Part shown: positions 51,953 through 60,417 of the stretch, piece after piece
Layout of the letters: the number at the start of each line of letters is the position of its first letter
Position numbering within the stretch: position 1 is the stretch's first letter
From: Streptomyces xanthii
GTDB taxonomy: Bacteria; Actinomycetota; Actinomycetes; Streptomycetales; Streptomycetaceae
DNA: 64,000 nt
NCBI RefSeq assembly: GCF_014621695.1
Contig: NZ_CP061281.1
Coordinates: 5,704,001 to 5,768,000 of the forward strand
Direction of reading: 5' to 3'
Position numbers and translations under genes: made by a program
The notes under the pieces: model-generated
Told to the model about the DNA's origin: nothing
Seen by the model: only the letters and a program-made list of their open reading frames with translations
The model's database searches: none

Positions 51953-52978
51953 GTGGCGTCCCACCGTCGACCCAAGCAGCCGAGCCGCACCCGTGTGACC
52001 GTGCTCACCGCGACCGCCGCCGCTGCCGTGGCCCTCACCTCGCAGGCCGCCAACGCCGCGCCGAACCCCGACAAGGGCGAGGTCAAGGCCAAGGTCGACA
52101 AGCTCTACGAAGAGGCGGGCAAGGCCACCGACCTCTACAACGGGGCCAAGGAGAAGCAGAAGAAGCTCGAGAAGCAGATCGGCGAGATCCAGGACAAGGT
52201 CGCGCGCGGCCAGGAGGAACTCAACGAGCTGCGCACGGGCCTCGGTTCGCTTGCCAGCCAGCAGTACCGCTCGGGCGGCATCGACCCCTCCGTCCAGCTC
52301 TTCCTCTCCGCCGACCCGGACGACTACCTCGACAAGGCGTCCACCCTCGACTCGCTGAGCGCCCAGCAGCTGCAGTCGCTCAAGAAGGTCCAGGAGAAGC
52401 AGCGGACCCTCGCGCAGGAGCGCGCCGAGGCCGCCGAGAAGCTCAAGGACCTCGCGGACACCCGCACCGAACTCGGCAAGAAGAAGAAGGAAGTCCAGAG
52501 CAAGCTGGGCGAGGCCCAGAAGCTCCTGAACACCCTCACCGCCGAAGAGCGCCAGAAGATGGCCGAGAAGGAGCAGCGCGCCAGCCGCGACGCCGCCGGC
52601 CGCGTCGAGCTCGGCAACGAGGTGCCCGCCTCCCAGCGCGGCGCCGCCGCCCTGAGCGCCGCCGCCACCCAGATCGGCAAGCCGTACGTCTCCGGCGGCA
52701 CCGGCCCGAACTCCTACGACTGCTCGGGCCTGACCCAGTGGGCGTACAACCAGGCCGGCGTGGGCATCACCCGCACCACGTACACGCAGCAGAACGACGG
52801 CCCGAAGATCGGCATGAGCCAGCTCAAGCCGGGCGACCTGGTCTTCTTCAACAACCTCGCGCACGTCGGTCTCTACGCCGGCAACGGCCAGGTGCTGCAC
52901 GCCCCGCACCCCGGCGCCGTCGTCCGCTACGAGTCGATGAGCACGATCGGATCCTTCCAGTTCGGGGTCCGCATCTGA
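51953..52978 (+). CDS. Secreted NlpC/P60 peptidoglycan hydrolase (RipA/RipC-like), first copy
   Basis: A 341-residue exported endopeptidase. The signal peptide runs to about QAANAAP (residue 36); a coiled coil spans about 45-215 (KATDLYNGAKEKQKKLEKQI; ERAEAAEKLKDLADTRTELG) with QYRSGGIDPSVQLFLSADPD in the middle. The C-terminal NlpC/P60 domain has the catalytic C257 in YDCSGLTQW, H304 in LAHVGLYAG and a polar residue after LHAP. Such enzymes cut D-Glu-mDAP bonds; the coiled coil may be inhibitory or bind an activator, as in RipC and FtsEX. GTG 51953 has AAGGAG 9 nt upstream and a promoter at 51814. The neighbouring copy is a paralogue. Confidence 0.94.
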   Translation: MASHRRPKQPSRTRVTVLTATAAAAVALTSQAANAAPNPDKGEVKAKVDKLYEEAGKATDLYNGAKEKQKKLEKQIGEIQDKVARGQEELNELRTGLGSLASQQYRSGGIDPSVQLFLSADPDDYLDKASTLDSLSAQQLQSLKKVQEKQRTLAQERAEAAEKLKDLADTRTELGKKKKEVQSKLGEAQKLLNTLTAEERQKMAEKEQRASRDAAGRVELGNEVPASQRGAAALSAAATQIGKPYVSGGTGPNSYDCSGLTQWAYNQAGVGITRTTYTQQNDGPKIGMSQLKPGDLVFFNNLAHVGLYAGNGQVLHAPHPGAVVRYESMSTIGSFQFGVRI

Positions 52979-53027
52979 CCGCAGCCGTGCCCCTCGCGGC
53001 ACGCGTGCGATCCTCGTACCAACGACA

Positions 53028-53059
53028 CCGGAAAACGCGCCCGTTCGGGCGAATTCCGG
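53028..53059 (+). terminator. Hairpin after the first NlpC/P60 gene
   Basis: Nested stems CCGGAA/TTCCGG (53028-53033, 53054-53059) and CGCCCG/CGGGCG (53038-53043, 53046-53051), 50 bp past the stop. Confidence 0.55.
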
Positions 53060-53138
53060 CATCCCGCACTTACCCCGCGCCCCGCCACTGACCTGCGTCA
53101 GAGGCGGGGCGCCGCGTTGTGCGGACGCTGTTCGATCG

Positions 53139-53168
53139 TTGGAGGGGGCCAGGGGGCCCGACTACTGT
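53139..53168 (+). promoter_or_regulatory. Promoter upstream of the second NlpC/P60 gene
   Basis: TTGGAG (53139-53144) and TACTGT (53163-53168) are separated by 18 bp, giving a leader of about 50 nt before GTG 53225. The second copy therefore has its own promoter. Confidence 0.5.
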
Positions 53169-53224
53169 CGGCGCGCATTCCCCCGAGCACGGGGGTCCGT
53201 CAGCGGAAGGGAGAGCGGCTTCCC

Positions 53225-54259
53225 GTGGGGTCCCATCGCCGAACTGCGCACTCTCGGCTCCCCGGTCTCGACCGGAACACTCGCGCAACCGTCCTCACCG
53301 TGGCCGTCGCCTCCGCGGCCGCCGCACTCGCCGCCGTCCCCGCGGACGCCGCCCCGAAGGACACGCCGGCCGACACCAAGGCCGAGGTCGACCGCCTCTA
53401 CGAGCAGGCCGAGCAGGCCACCGAGGCGTTCAACAAGGCCGACGAGCGGGCCGACAAGCTCCGCACCGAACTGCGCACCACCCAGGACGAGGTGGCCCGC
53501 GGCCAGGAGCGGATCAACGCGATGCGGCGCGCCCTGGGACTCCTCGCCGGCGCCCAGTACCGCTCCGGCGGCATCGACCCCTCGCTCGCCCTCATGCTCT
53601 CCTCCGACCCGGACTCCTACCTCGACAAGGCCGGCACCCTCGACCGGATCAGCGCCCGGCACGCCGGTGAGCTCACCGAACTGCGCGCCGCCCAGCGCGA
53701 CCTCGCGCAGGAACGCGCCGGGGCCCGCCGCAAGCTCGCCGAGCTCGACGCGGTCCGCAAGGCCGTCGCCCGGCACAAACGCGGCGTCGAGACGAAGCTC
53801 GCCCGCGCCCGGCAACTGCTCAACTCGCTGCCGGACGCCGACCGCGCCGCCTACGAACGTTCCTCGCGCGGCGGCGAGCGCCCCGACCTCAGCGGCGCCG
53901 GGCCCGCCTCCTCCGGCCGCGCCGCGACCGCCCTGGCCGCCGCCCAGTCCGCCCTCGGCAAGCCGTACGTGTGGGGCGCCAACGGGCCCTCCGCGTTCGA
54001 CTGCTCCGGCCTCATGCAGTGGTCGTACGCCCGCGCCGGGGTCGCCCTGCCACGCACCTCGCAGGCCCAGCGGTACGCGGGCCGTCAGGTGCCGCTGTCG
54101 CAGGCCCGGCCCGGCGACCTCGTCGCGTACGGCGCCGACGCCCACCACATCGGCATCTACGCCGGCAACGGACAGGTCATCCACGCCCCCTACCCGGGCG
54201 CCCCGGTCCGCTACGACCCGGTCGGCATGATGCCCGTCTCGTCCGTGACCCGCGTCTGA
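53225..54259 (+). CDS. Secreted NlpC/P60 peptidoglycan hydrolase, second tandem copy
   Basis: A 344-residue paralogue of the preceding hydrolase with the same plan: signal peptide to about ADAAP, coiled coil (AEQATEAFNKADERADKLRT; GAQYRSGGIDPSLALML), and a C-terminal NlpC/P60 domain with catalytic C260 in FDCSGLMQW, H308 in HHIGIYAG and IHAPYPG. The shared QYRSGGIDPS motif and equal spacing show a gene duplication. Arg largely replaces Lys compared with copy 1. GTG 53225 with GGGAG about 11 nt upstream. The duplicated pair lies at the place of RipC (Rv2190c) in Mycobacterium. Confidence 0.93.
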   Translation: MGSHRRTAHSRLPGLDRNTRATVLTVAVASAAAALAAVPADAAPKDTPADTKAEVDRLYEQAEQATEAFNKADERADKLRTELRTTQDEVARGQERINAMRRALGLLAGAQYRSGGIDPSLALMLSSDPDSYLDKAGTLDRISARHAGELTELRAAQRDLAQERAGARRKLAELDAVRKAVARHKRGVETKLARARQLLNSLPDADRAAYERSSRGGERPDLSGAGPASSGRAATALAAAQSALGKPYVWGANGPSAFDCSGLMQWSYARAGVALPRTSQAQRYAGRQVPLSQARPGDLVAYGADAHHIGIYAGNGQVIHAPYPGAPVRYDPVGMMPVSSVTRV

Positions 54260-54294
54260 GACCCCGCCCGCCGGCACGCCGTACGATCAGCGGG

Positions 54295-55500
54295 ATGGCT
54301 GGTCGACGGCGTGCGGTGCGCGGGGCGGGGTGCTGGGTGGCGCTCGGCGCCCTGCTCCTCGGCAGCGCCGGATGCGAACGGGCGCCCGCGCCGGCGGACG
54401 CCCGCTCCGCCGCCGTGCAGCGCGTCCTGGACCGGCGCGCGGACGCCGTCCTCGACGGGGACGCCACCGCCTACCGGGAGACCGGCGGCGCCGACCCGTA
54501 CCTGCTCACCGACCTCGCCGCCGTCCCCCTCGCCTCCTGGACGTACCGGGTCGACCGGATCGACGGCACCGGCCCCCGGATCACCGCCGACGCCGAGCTG
54601 CGCTACCGCGTCGCCGGGTACGACTCCGTGCCCGTCGTCGCCCGGCGCACCCTGACCCTGCGGCGCTCCGACGGCCGCTGGCGCGTCGTCGGCGACGAAC
54701 CGGCGGGGAAGTCGGGACGCCAGCTGTGGGAGCAGGGCAAGGTGAGCGCCGTCCGCGGCGCCCACAGCCTCGTCCTCGGCGTCGGCCAGCAGGAGAACGT
54801 GCTGCGTTCCTACGCCCGCCTCGCCGATCTCGCCGTGCCCGCCGTCACCGCCGCCTGGGGCCGGGACTGGGCCCGCGAGGTCGTGATCCTCGTCCCCGGC
54901 TCGCTCGACGGCATGGGACAGCTCCTCGGCGCCCCCGCCTCCGGCTACCGGGGCATCGCCGCCGTCACCACGGGCGAGGCCGGCGGATCGGGTGCGGCGC
55001 CCGCCGACCGCGTGATCATCAACCCCGAGGCGTACGGGGTGCTCGGCTCCGTCGGCAAGCAGGTCGTCCTCACGCACGAGACCGCCCACGTGGCGACCCG
55101 CGCCGTGACCACCGCGGCGACCCCGCTGTGGCTCTCCGAGGGCTACGCGGACTGGGCCGGCTACCGGGACTCCGGACGCACCACCGCGCAGGCCGCGCCC
55201 GAACTGCAGAGCGCCGTCCGCGAGGGCACCGCGCCCACCGAGCTCCCCGAGGACGCCGCCTTCGGCTTCAGCAGCGACCCGGGCCGCCTCGCACGGGCCT
55301 ACGAGAGCGGCTGGCTGGCCTGCAGGATGATCGCCGACCACTGGGGCGAGGCGAAGCTGAACGCCTTCTACGCGGCTGTGGGCCGCCACGGCGACCGCTC
55401 CGGCGCGGTGGAGTCCGCCCTCCAGAACGTCCTCGGCATCGGCGAGCAGGACTTTGTGCTGCGCTGGCGGGAGTACGTGCGCCGGCAATTGGGCGGCTGA
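54295..55500 (+). CDS. Lipoprotein with HExxH gluzincin-like metallopeptidase motif
   Basis: A 401-residue lipoprotein (signal to C27 in ALLLGSAGC). Residues 30-150 resemble a nuclear-transport-factor-type or protein-interaction domain (LDRRADAVLDGDATAYRETG; WRVVGDEP). The C-terminal part has HETAH at 261-265 and, 17 residues on, LSEGYADWAGY with E282, the spacing of HExxH...E zinc peptidases. The family is known in actinobacteria but no substrate is. ATG 54295 starts 35 bp after the second NlpC/P60 gene, so it may be co-transcribed; a wall or envelope role is likely. Confidence 0.83.
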   Translation: MAGRRRAVRGAGCWVALGALLLGSAGCERAPAPADARSAAVQRVLDRRADAVLDGDATAYRETGGADPYLLTDLAAVPLASWTYRVDRIDGTGPRITADAELRYRVAGYDSVPVVARRTLTLRRSDGRWRVVGDEPAGKSGRQLWEQGKVSAVRGAHSLVLGVGQQENVLRSYARLADLAVPAVTAAWGRDWAREVVILVPGSLDGMGQLLGAPASGYRGIAAVTTGEAGGSGAAPADRVIINPEAYGVLGSVGKQVVLTHETAHVATRAVTTAATPLWLSEGYADWAGYRDSGRTTAQAAPELQSAVREGTAPTELPEDAAFGFSSDPGRLARAYESGWLACRMIADHWGEAKLNAFYAAVGRHGDRSGAVESALQNVLGIGEQDFVLRWREYVRRQLGG

Positions 55501-55504
55501 GGTC

Positions 55505-55646
55505 TCGTCGCCGGGTGCGGCCCGGTGGGGGCTGGTCGCGCAGTTCCCCGCGCCCCTGAAATGCACGCCCTTCGGGCGGCATTTCTCCGATGCGGGGCTG
55601 TGACATCAGTGGCTGCGCCGCGGGGCGCGACCAGCCCCCACCGGCC
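55505..55646. repeat. Convergent-junction palindromic repeat, copy F (mosaic)
   Basis: The left arm is standard, with the outer TCGTCGCCGGGTGCG, the 19-mer core at 55537-55555 and a hairpin GCCC-ttc-GGGC flanked by AAATGC/GCATTT. The right arm instead carries gcggggctgtgacatcagtg followed by gctgcgccgcggggcgcgac, the inverted form of the left arm of copy A. It then closes with ccagcccccaccggcc. Confidence 0.9.
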
Positions 55647-55647
55647 G

Positions 55648-56898
55648 TCAGACAGGCAGCGCGCGGTCATCGGCAGGCTCGGCCGGGACCGCGGCGCGCT
55701 CGGCGCGGCGGGGCTCGGTCACCGTCGCGCGCCACAGGCGGCGGCACGCCAGCAGCGTCGCCGCCACCAGCAGGCCGTTGCGGACCACCATCAGGGCCAG
55801 GCCCAGCGAGTCGCTCGCCACCACGTGCCCGAACCAGACCGGGAACTCCAGGAACGTCACGGCCGACGCCACGAGCACCAGCCACACCGGCAGCGCCATC
55901 CGGCTCTCCCGGAACAGCAGGCACACCGCCGCGACCCCGACCAGCCACACCATGTACTGCGGACTGATCACCCGGCTCGTCGTCGTGAACAGCAGCACCG
56001 CCGTCAGCCCCGCGTCCGCGAACGTCGACGAGGACCAGGCCCGCGCCCGCAGCCGCCACAGCACCAGCCAGCCGAACGCCAGCGCCGTCAGCCCCTGCGC
56101 CAGCGCGCTCACCAGATCCACGTGCGGGCCCAGGAACTCCACCGAGCCGTAGTTCAGCTGCACCGACCCGGACCAGCCGAAACGCCGCGCCACATGGAAC
56201 ACGAGCGCCCCGAGCGACTCGACCTCCGTACCCCGGTCCCGCTGGAACGTCAGGAACGCGAACGCCCCCGGCATCGACACGGCCGACACCAGCGCGAGCA
56301 CCCCCGCCGTCAGCGCCGCCGCGCCCCACGTCGCCCGGGTGGCCCGGCCGCGCCGCGTGCCGGTCAGCAGCAGCACCGGCCACACCTTGAGCATCGCCCC
56401 GATCCCGGTCAGCACCCCCGCCGCCCGCGGATGCCGCGCCATCGCCAGCAGCGCCGCGACGGCGACCGCGGTGACCATCACGTCGTAGCGCGCGTACACC
56501 GTCTGCCCGAGCAGCGGCAGGCCCGCGACCCACACCCACACCCCGCGCCGGGCCTTGCCCTGCCGCTCGGACACGTACAGGAGCATGAAGAAGACCGCCG
56601 CGTCCGCGAGGAACGCCAGGAGGAAGAACGCCGAGGCGTACTCAAGGAACGGCAGCAGGCCGGGGGAGAGGATCGCGGCCGCCGCGGCCGGCGGGTACTG
56701 CCAGGTCACGTCGTCCAGCGGAAACGTTCCGGTGCGCAGGACGTCGAACCAGCCCTGGTAGATCACCGACACATCGCTCGTCACGTCCGGGCCGGGCACC
56801 GTCACGACCTTGAAGACGCACAGCAGCAGAAGGGTCCTGGTCAAGGCCCAGACGACGAGCAGCGATGTGGGGGTTCGCGTCTTCATTCGAGTCATCAT
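55648..56898 (-). CDS. GT87-family mannosyltransferase-like membrane protein
   Basis: A 416-residue integral membrane protein with about nine to eleven helices and the GT-C acidic motif early in the chain (PGPDVTSDVSVIYQGWFDVL, then VTWQYPPAAAAAILSPGLLP). It matches GT87 polyprenol-phosphate-mannose-dependent alpha-mannosyltransferases, as Rv2181 and PimE in mycobacteria, which lie near the same neighbours. The exact acceptor in a non-LM organism is unknown. ATG 56898 (MMTRMK) is supported by GGGAG 8 nt upstream. It is divergent from the GT4 gene with 80 bp between. Confidence 0.85.
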   Translation of the reverse strand: MMTRMKTRTPTSLLVVWALTRTLLLLCVFKVVTVPGPDVTSDVSVIYQGWFDVLRTGTFPLDDVTWQYPPAAAAAILSPGLLPFLEYASAFFLLAFLADAAVFFMLLYVSERQGKARRGVWVWVAGLPLLGQTVYARYDVMVTAVAVAALLAMARHPRAAGVLTGIGAMLKVWPVLLLTGTRRGRATRATWGAAALTAGVLALVSAVSMPGAFAFLTFQRDRGTEVESLGALVFHVARRFGWSGSVQLNYGSVEFLGPHVDLVSALAQGLTALAFGWLVLWRLRARAWSSSTFADAGLTAVLLFTTTSRVISPQYMVWLVGVAAVCLLFRESRMALPVWLVLVASAVTFLEFPVWFGHVVASDSLGLALMVVRNGLLVAATLLACRRLWRATVTEPRRAERAAVPAEPADDRALPV

Positions 56899-56964
56899 GC
56901 CCGCCGCTCCCGCGCCCTGGCCACGGACCCCCACGGCGTGCCGTGCTCCGCTTCACCGGTTCGG

Positions 56965-56970
56965 TACTGT
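56965..56970 (+). promoter_or_regulatory. -10-like box immediately before the GT4 gene, possible leaderless start
   Basis: TACTGT ends 8 nt before the ATG at 56979 and no Shine-Dalgarno is present, so transcription may begin at or within two bases of the start codon. Confidence 0.45.
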
Positions 56971-56978
56971 CTGCCACG

Positions 56979-58121
56979 ATGCACAAGACCCTGATCGTGA
57001 CCAACGACTTCCCGCCCCGCCCCGGCGGCATCCAGGCCTTCCTGCACAACATGGCGCTGCGCCTGGACCCCGAACAGCTCGTCGTCTACGCGTCCACGTG
57101 GAAGCGGAGCCGGGAGGGCGTCGAGGCGACCGAGGCCTTCGACGCCGAGCAGCCCTTCACCGTCGTGCGCGACCGTACGACGATGCTGCTGCCGACCCCG
57201 CGCGTGACCCGCCGCGCGGTGGGCCTGCTTCAGGAACACGGCTGCACGAGCGTCTGGTTCGGGGCCGCCGCCCCGCTCGGCCTGATGGCGCCCGCGCTGC
57301 GCCGGGCCGGAGCGCGGCGCCTCGTCGCGACGACGCACGGCCACGAGGCGGGCTGGGCCCAGCTGCCCGCCTCCCGCCAACTGCTGCGCCGCATCGGCGA
57401 GGGCACCGACACGATCACCTACCTCGGCGAGTACACGCGCTCCCGGATCGCCGCCGCACTCACGCCCGAGGCCGCCGGCCGCATGGTCCAACTCCCGCCC
57501 GGCGTCGACGAGAAGACCTTCCACCCCGGCTCCGGCGGCGCCGAGATCCGGGCCCGGCTCGGGCTCAGCGACCGGCCCGTCGTCGTGTGCGTCTCGCGGC
57601 TCGTGCCGCGCAAGGGACAGGACACGCTGATCCTCGCCATGCCGCGCATCCTCACGGAGGTGCCGGACGCGGTGCTGCTGATCGTCGGCGGCGGGCCGTA
57701 CGAGAAGGAGCTGCGGCGGCTCGCGCGGGAGACGGGCGTCGCGGACTCGGTGGTCTTCACGGGGGCCGTGCCGTGGAGCGAACTGCCGGCGCACTACGGG
57801 GCCGGGGACGTGTTCGCCATGCCGTGCCGGACGCGGCGCGGGGGGCTCGACGTCGAGGGGCTCGGCATCGTCTACCTGGAGGCCTCCGCGACCGGGCTGC
57901 CCGTCGTCGCCGGGGACTCCGGCGGGGCGCCGGACGCGGTGCTCGACGGGGAGACCGGGTGGGTCGTGCGGGGCGGTTCGCCGGAGGCGGCGGCGGATCG
58001 TGTCGTGCCGCTGTTGTCGGACCCGGAACTGCGGGCCCGGATGGGGGAGCGGGGGCGCGCCTGGGTCGAGGAGAAGTGGCGCTGGGACTTGCTGGCGGAG
58101 CGCCTGCGGGGGTTGTTGTAG
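56979..58121 (+). CDS. GT4 glycosyltransferase, PimB'-like mannosyltransferase
   Basis: A 380-residue GT-B enzyme. N-terminal TLIVTNDFPPRPGGIQAFLH and the loop THGHEAGWAQLPASR are hallmarks of the PimB'/MgtA group; the C-terminal domain has VCVSRLVPRKGQDTLILAMP and the nucleotide-site EGLGIVYLEASATGLPVVAG (E-x7-E). In mycobacteria PimB' (Rv2188c) transfers the second mannose from GDP-mannose to phosphatidylinositol mannoside and neighbours FadD15, as here. ATG 56979 has no Shine-Dalgarno, consistent with a leaderless mRNA. Substrate assignment is by synteny and family. Confidence 0.88.
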   Translation: MHKTLIVTNDFPPRPGGIQAFLHNMALRLDPEQLVVYASTWKRSREGVEATEAFDAEQPFTVVRDRTTMLLPTPRVTRRAVGLLQEHGCTSVWFGAAAPLGLMAPALRRAGARRLVATTHGHEAGWAQLPASRQLLRRIGEGTDTITYLGEYTRSRIAAALTPEAAGRMVQLPPGVDEKTFHPGSGGAEIRARLGLSDRPVVVCVSRLVPRKGQDTLILAMPRILTEVPDAVLLIVGGGPYEKELRRLARETGVADSVVFTGAVPWSELPAHYGAGDVFAMPCRTRRGGLDVEGLGIVYLEASATGLPVVAGDSGGAPDAVLDGETGWVVRGGSPEAAADRVVPLLSDPELRARMGERGRAWVEEKWRWDLLAERLRGLL

Positions 58122-58125
58122 GGGT

Positions 58126-58287
58126 TCGTCGGCGTCTGCGGCCCGGTGGGGCTTCTCGCGCAGTTCCCCGCGCCCCTGAAATGCAGACCCTTCGGGTCGC
58201 ATTTCCCCGATACGCCCGCGCCCCTGGAGATGCGCACGAAGTGCGCATCTCCAGGGGCGCGGGGAACTGCGCGACCAGCCACGACGA
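58126..58287. repeat. Convergent-junction palindromic repeat, copy G
   Basis: Contains opposed 19-mer cores at 58157-58175 and 58255-58273. Two hairpins lie between: AAATGCAGACCC-ttc-GGGTCGCATTT (one mismatch), and a perfect 20-bp stem gcgcccctggagatgcgcac / gtgcgcatctccaggggcgc (58218-58237, 58241-58260) around gaa. It fills most of the convergent gap. Confidence 0.92.
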
Positions 58288-58336
58288 AACGGGTCCCCGC
58301 CGACCGGCAGGGACCCGCAACGGCGCGAAGGCGCGC

Positions 58337-60133
58337 TCAGCCCCGGTAGATCGCCTCGATCTCCTCGGCGTAATCCTTCGCCACAACATTCCGCTTGAGC
58401 TTCAGCGAGGGCGTGAGATGCCCCGAGTCCTCGGTGAACTGGGCACCCAGGATGCGGAACTTGCGGACCGACTCCGCCTTGGACACCGCCGCGTTCCCGT
58501 CGTCCACCGCGCTCTGGATCGCCGCGAGCAGATCCGCGTCACCCTGGAGGGACGCCACGCTGGCGCCGGCCGGCTTCCCGTGGTCCTCGGCCCACTTGCC
58601 GAGGAACTCCTCGTCGATCGTGACGAGCGCGCCGACGAACGGCCGCCCGTCGCCGACGACCATGCACTCGGCGACCAGCGCGTGCGCGCGGATGCGGTCC
58701 TCGATGACGGCCGGGGCGACGTTCTTGCCGCCCGCCGTCACGATGATCTCCTTCTTGCGGCCGGTGATCCGCAGGTACCCGTCCTCGTCCAGCGTGCCGA
58801 TGTCGCCGGTGTGGAACCACCCGTCGGCCAGGGCCTCTTCGGTCGCGCCCTCGTTGTTCCAGTACCCCGTGAACAGGTGCTCGCCGTGCAGCAGCACCTC
58901 GCCGTCGTCGGCGATCCGCACGACCGAGCCGGGCAGCGGCTGGCCGACCGTGCCGATCTTCTGGCGGTCCCACGGGTTGAACGCGGTCGCGGCGCAGGAC
59001 TCGGTCAGGCCGTAGCCCTCCAGGACCGTGAAGCCGATGCCGCGGAAGAAGTGGCCGAGCCGCTCGCCGAGCGGGGCGCCACCGGAGATCGCGTACTCGC
59101 CGCGTCCGCCGAGCACCGCGCGCAGCTTGCTGTAGACGAGCTTGTCGAACGTCTTGTACTTGAGCTTGAGGGCCAGTGACGGGCCCTTGGGGGTGTCGAG
59201 CGCGCGGCTGTACTCGATCGCCGTGTCCGCGGCCTTGTCGAAGATCTTGCCCTTGCCGTCGGCCTGCGCCTTGGCCCGCGCCGAGTTGTAGACCTTCTCG
59301 AAGACGCGCGGCACACCCAGGATCAACGTCGGCCGGAACGCGGCGAGTTCATCGGTGAGGTGCTTGATGTCGGGCGCGTGACCCAGCTTGATCGGCGCCA
59401 TCAGCGAGGCGACCTCGACCAGCCGGCCGAAGACGTGCGCGACGGGCAGGAAGAGCAGGACCGAACACTCGCCGGTGCGGAACAGCGGCTTCAGACGCTC
59501 CACCACGTTGCCGCACTCCGCGAAGAAGCTGCGGTGCGTGAGCACACAGCCCTTGGGGCGGCCGGTCGTGCCGGAGGTGTAGACGATCGTGGCCGGGTCG
59601 TCGGCCTTGGCGATGGCGCTGCGCTCGTCGACGGCGGAGTCGGGCAGCTCGGCGCCGGACCGGTTCAGCTCCTCGACGCCGCCGGCGTCGATCTGCCACA
59701 CGTGCCGCAGCTCGGGCAGGCTGTCGCGCACGGAGGCGACGGCCGCGGCGTGCGCGTCCGACTCGACGAGGATCGCGACGGCACCGGAGTCGCCGAGGAT
59801 CCACTGGATCTGCTCGGCGGAGCTGGTCTCGTACACGGGGACGGTGATCGCCCCCGCGCTCCAGATCGCGAAGTCGAGCAGGGTCCACTCGTAGCGGGTG
59901 CGGGACATCAGGCCGACCCGGTCACCGGCCTGGACGCCGGCGGCGATGAGGCCCTTGGCGGCGGCCCGCACCTCGGCCAGGAACTGGACGGACGTCACGT
60001 CCTGCCAGGTGCCGCCGATCTTGCGGCCGATGACGGCGACGTCCGGATGCTGCGCGGCGTTTCTGCGGACGATGTCGGTCAGATTGCCGTCGGCAGGGAC
60101 CTCGTACAAAGCCGGAAGGCTGAACTCGCGCAA
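58337..60133 (-). CDS. Long-chain acyl-CoA synthetase (FadD15-like), TTG start
   Basis: A 598-residue AMP-forming ligase that activates fatty acids with CoA. The P-loop-like motif IVYTSGTTGRPKGCVLTHRS, the A5 region GYGLTESCAATAFNP, GWFHTGDIGTLDEDGYLRIT (A7) and GRKKEIIVTAGGKNVAPAVI (A8) are intact, with the A10 Lys in TPSLKLKRNVV. TTG 60133 is used because GGAG lies 8 nt upstream and the family N-terminus follows (LREFSLPALYEVP). It lies beside the PimB'-like gene, as fadD15 does in M. tuberculosis, where it is linked to lipid supply. Confidence 0.93.
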   Translation of the reverse strand: MREFSLPALYEVPADGNLTDIVRRNAAQHPDVAVIGRKIGGTWQDVTSVQFLAEVRAAAKGLIAAGVQAGDRVGLMSRTRYEWTLLDFAIWSAGAITVPVYETSSAEQIQWILGDSGAVAILVESDAHAAAVASVRDSLPELRHVWQIDAGGVEELNRSGAELPDSAVDERSAIAKADDPATIVYTSGTTGRPKGCVLTHRSFFAECGNVVERLKPLFRTGECSVLLFLPVAHVFGRLVEVASLMAPIKLGHAPDIKHLTDELAAFRPTLILGVPRVFEKVYNSARAKAQADGKGKIFDKAADTAIEYSRALDTPKGPSLALKLKYKTFDKLVYSKLRAVLGGRGEYAISGGAPLGERLGHFFRGIGFTVLEGYGLTESCAATAFNPWDRQKIGTVGQPLPGSVVRIADDGEVLLHGEHLFTGYWNNEGATEEALADGWFHTGDIGTLDEDGYLRITGRKKEIIVTAGGKNVAPAVIEDRIRAHALVAECMVVGDGRPFVGALVTIDEEFLGKWAEDHGKPAGASVASLQGDADLLAAIQSAVDDGNAAVSKAESVRKFRILGAQFTEDSGHLTPSLKLKRNVVAKDYAEEIEAIYRG

Positions 60134-60205
60134 GACTGCTGCTCCTCATAGGGCGCCGGCGCCACGACTCTGTGTGCTGCGTCGGTACGGTCCAAGATCG
60201 GGCAG

Positions 60206-60231
60206 GTGCTCATCATTGTTGAACTGAGCAC
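60206..60231. promoter_or_regulatory. Inverted repeat upstream of the acyl-CoA synthetase
   Basis: GTGCTCA and TGAGCAC are separated by 12 bp, about 75-100 bp upstream of the TTG start. It is a candidate operator for a fatty-acid regulator, inferred from position only. The rest of 60134-60417 has no gene. Confidence 0.4.
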
Positions 60232-60405
60232 GACTGGACTGCCCGGACGTTACCCATCAGTACAGCCACTTCGGTAGGGGGTCCAGGCCAGATGTTCGCT
60301 GCGTCACACGTCGCGGCGGTGCTTTCCGCAGGGTAGTCCACCCCTTTGCGAACCAGGAAGTCGCCGCAGGTCCGGCGGCCTCTACCCACCTCGGGGCGGG
60401 CGTCC

Positions 60406-60411
60406 TAGGGT
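60406..60411 (+). promoter_or_regulatory. -10-like box before the phosphoesterase gene, possible leaderless start
   Basis: TAGGGT ends 6 nt before the ATG at 60418 without any Shine-Dalgarno, so the transcript probably starts at the start codon. Confidence 0.45.
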
Positions 60412-60417
60412 GATCGC

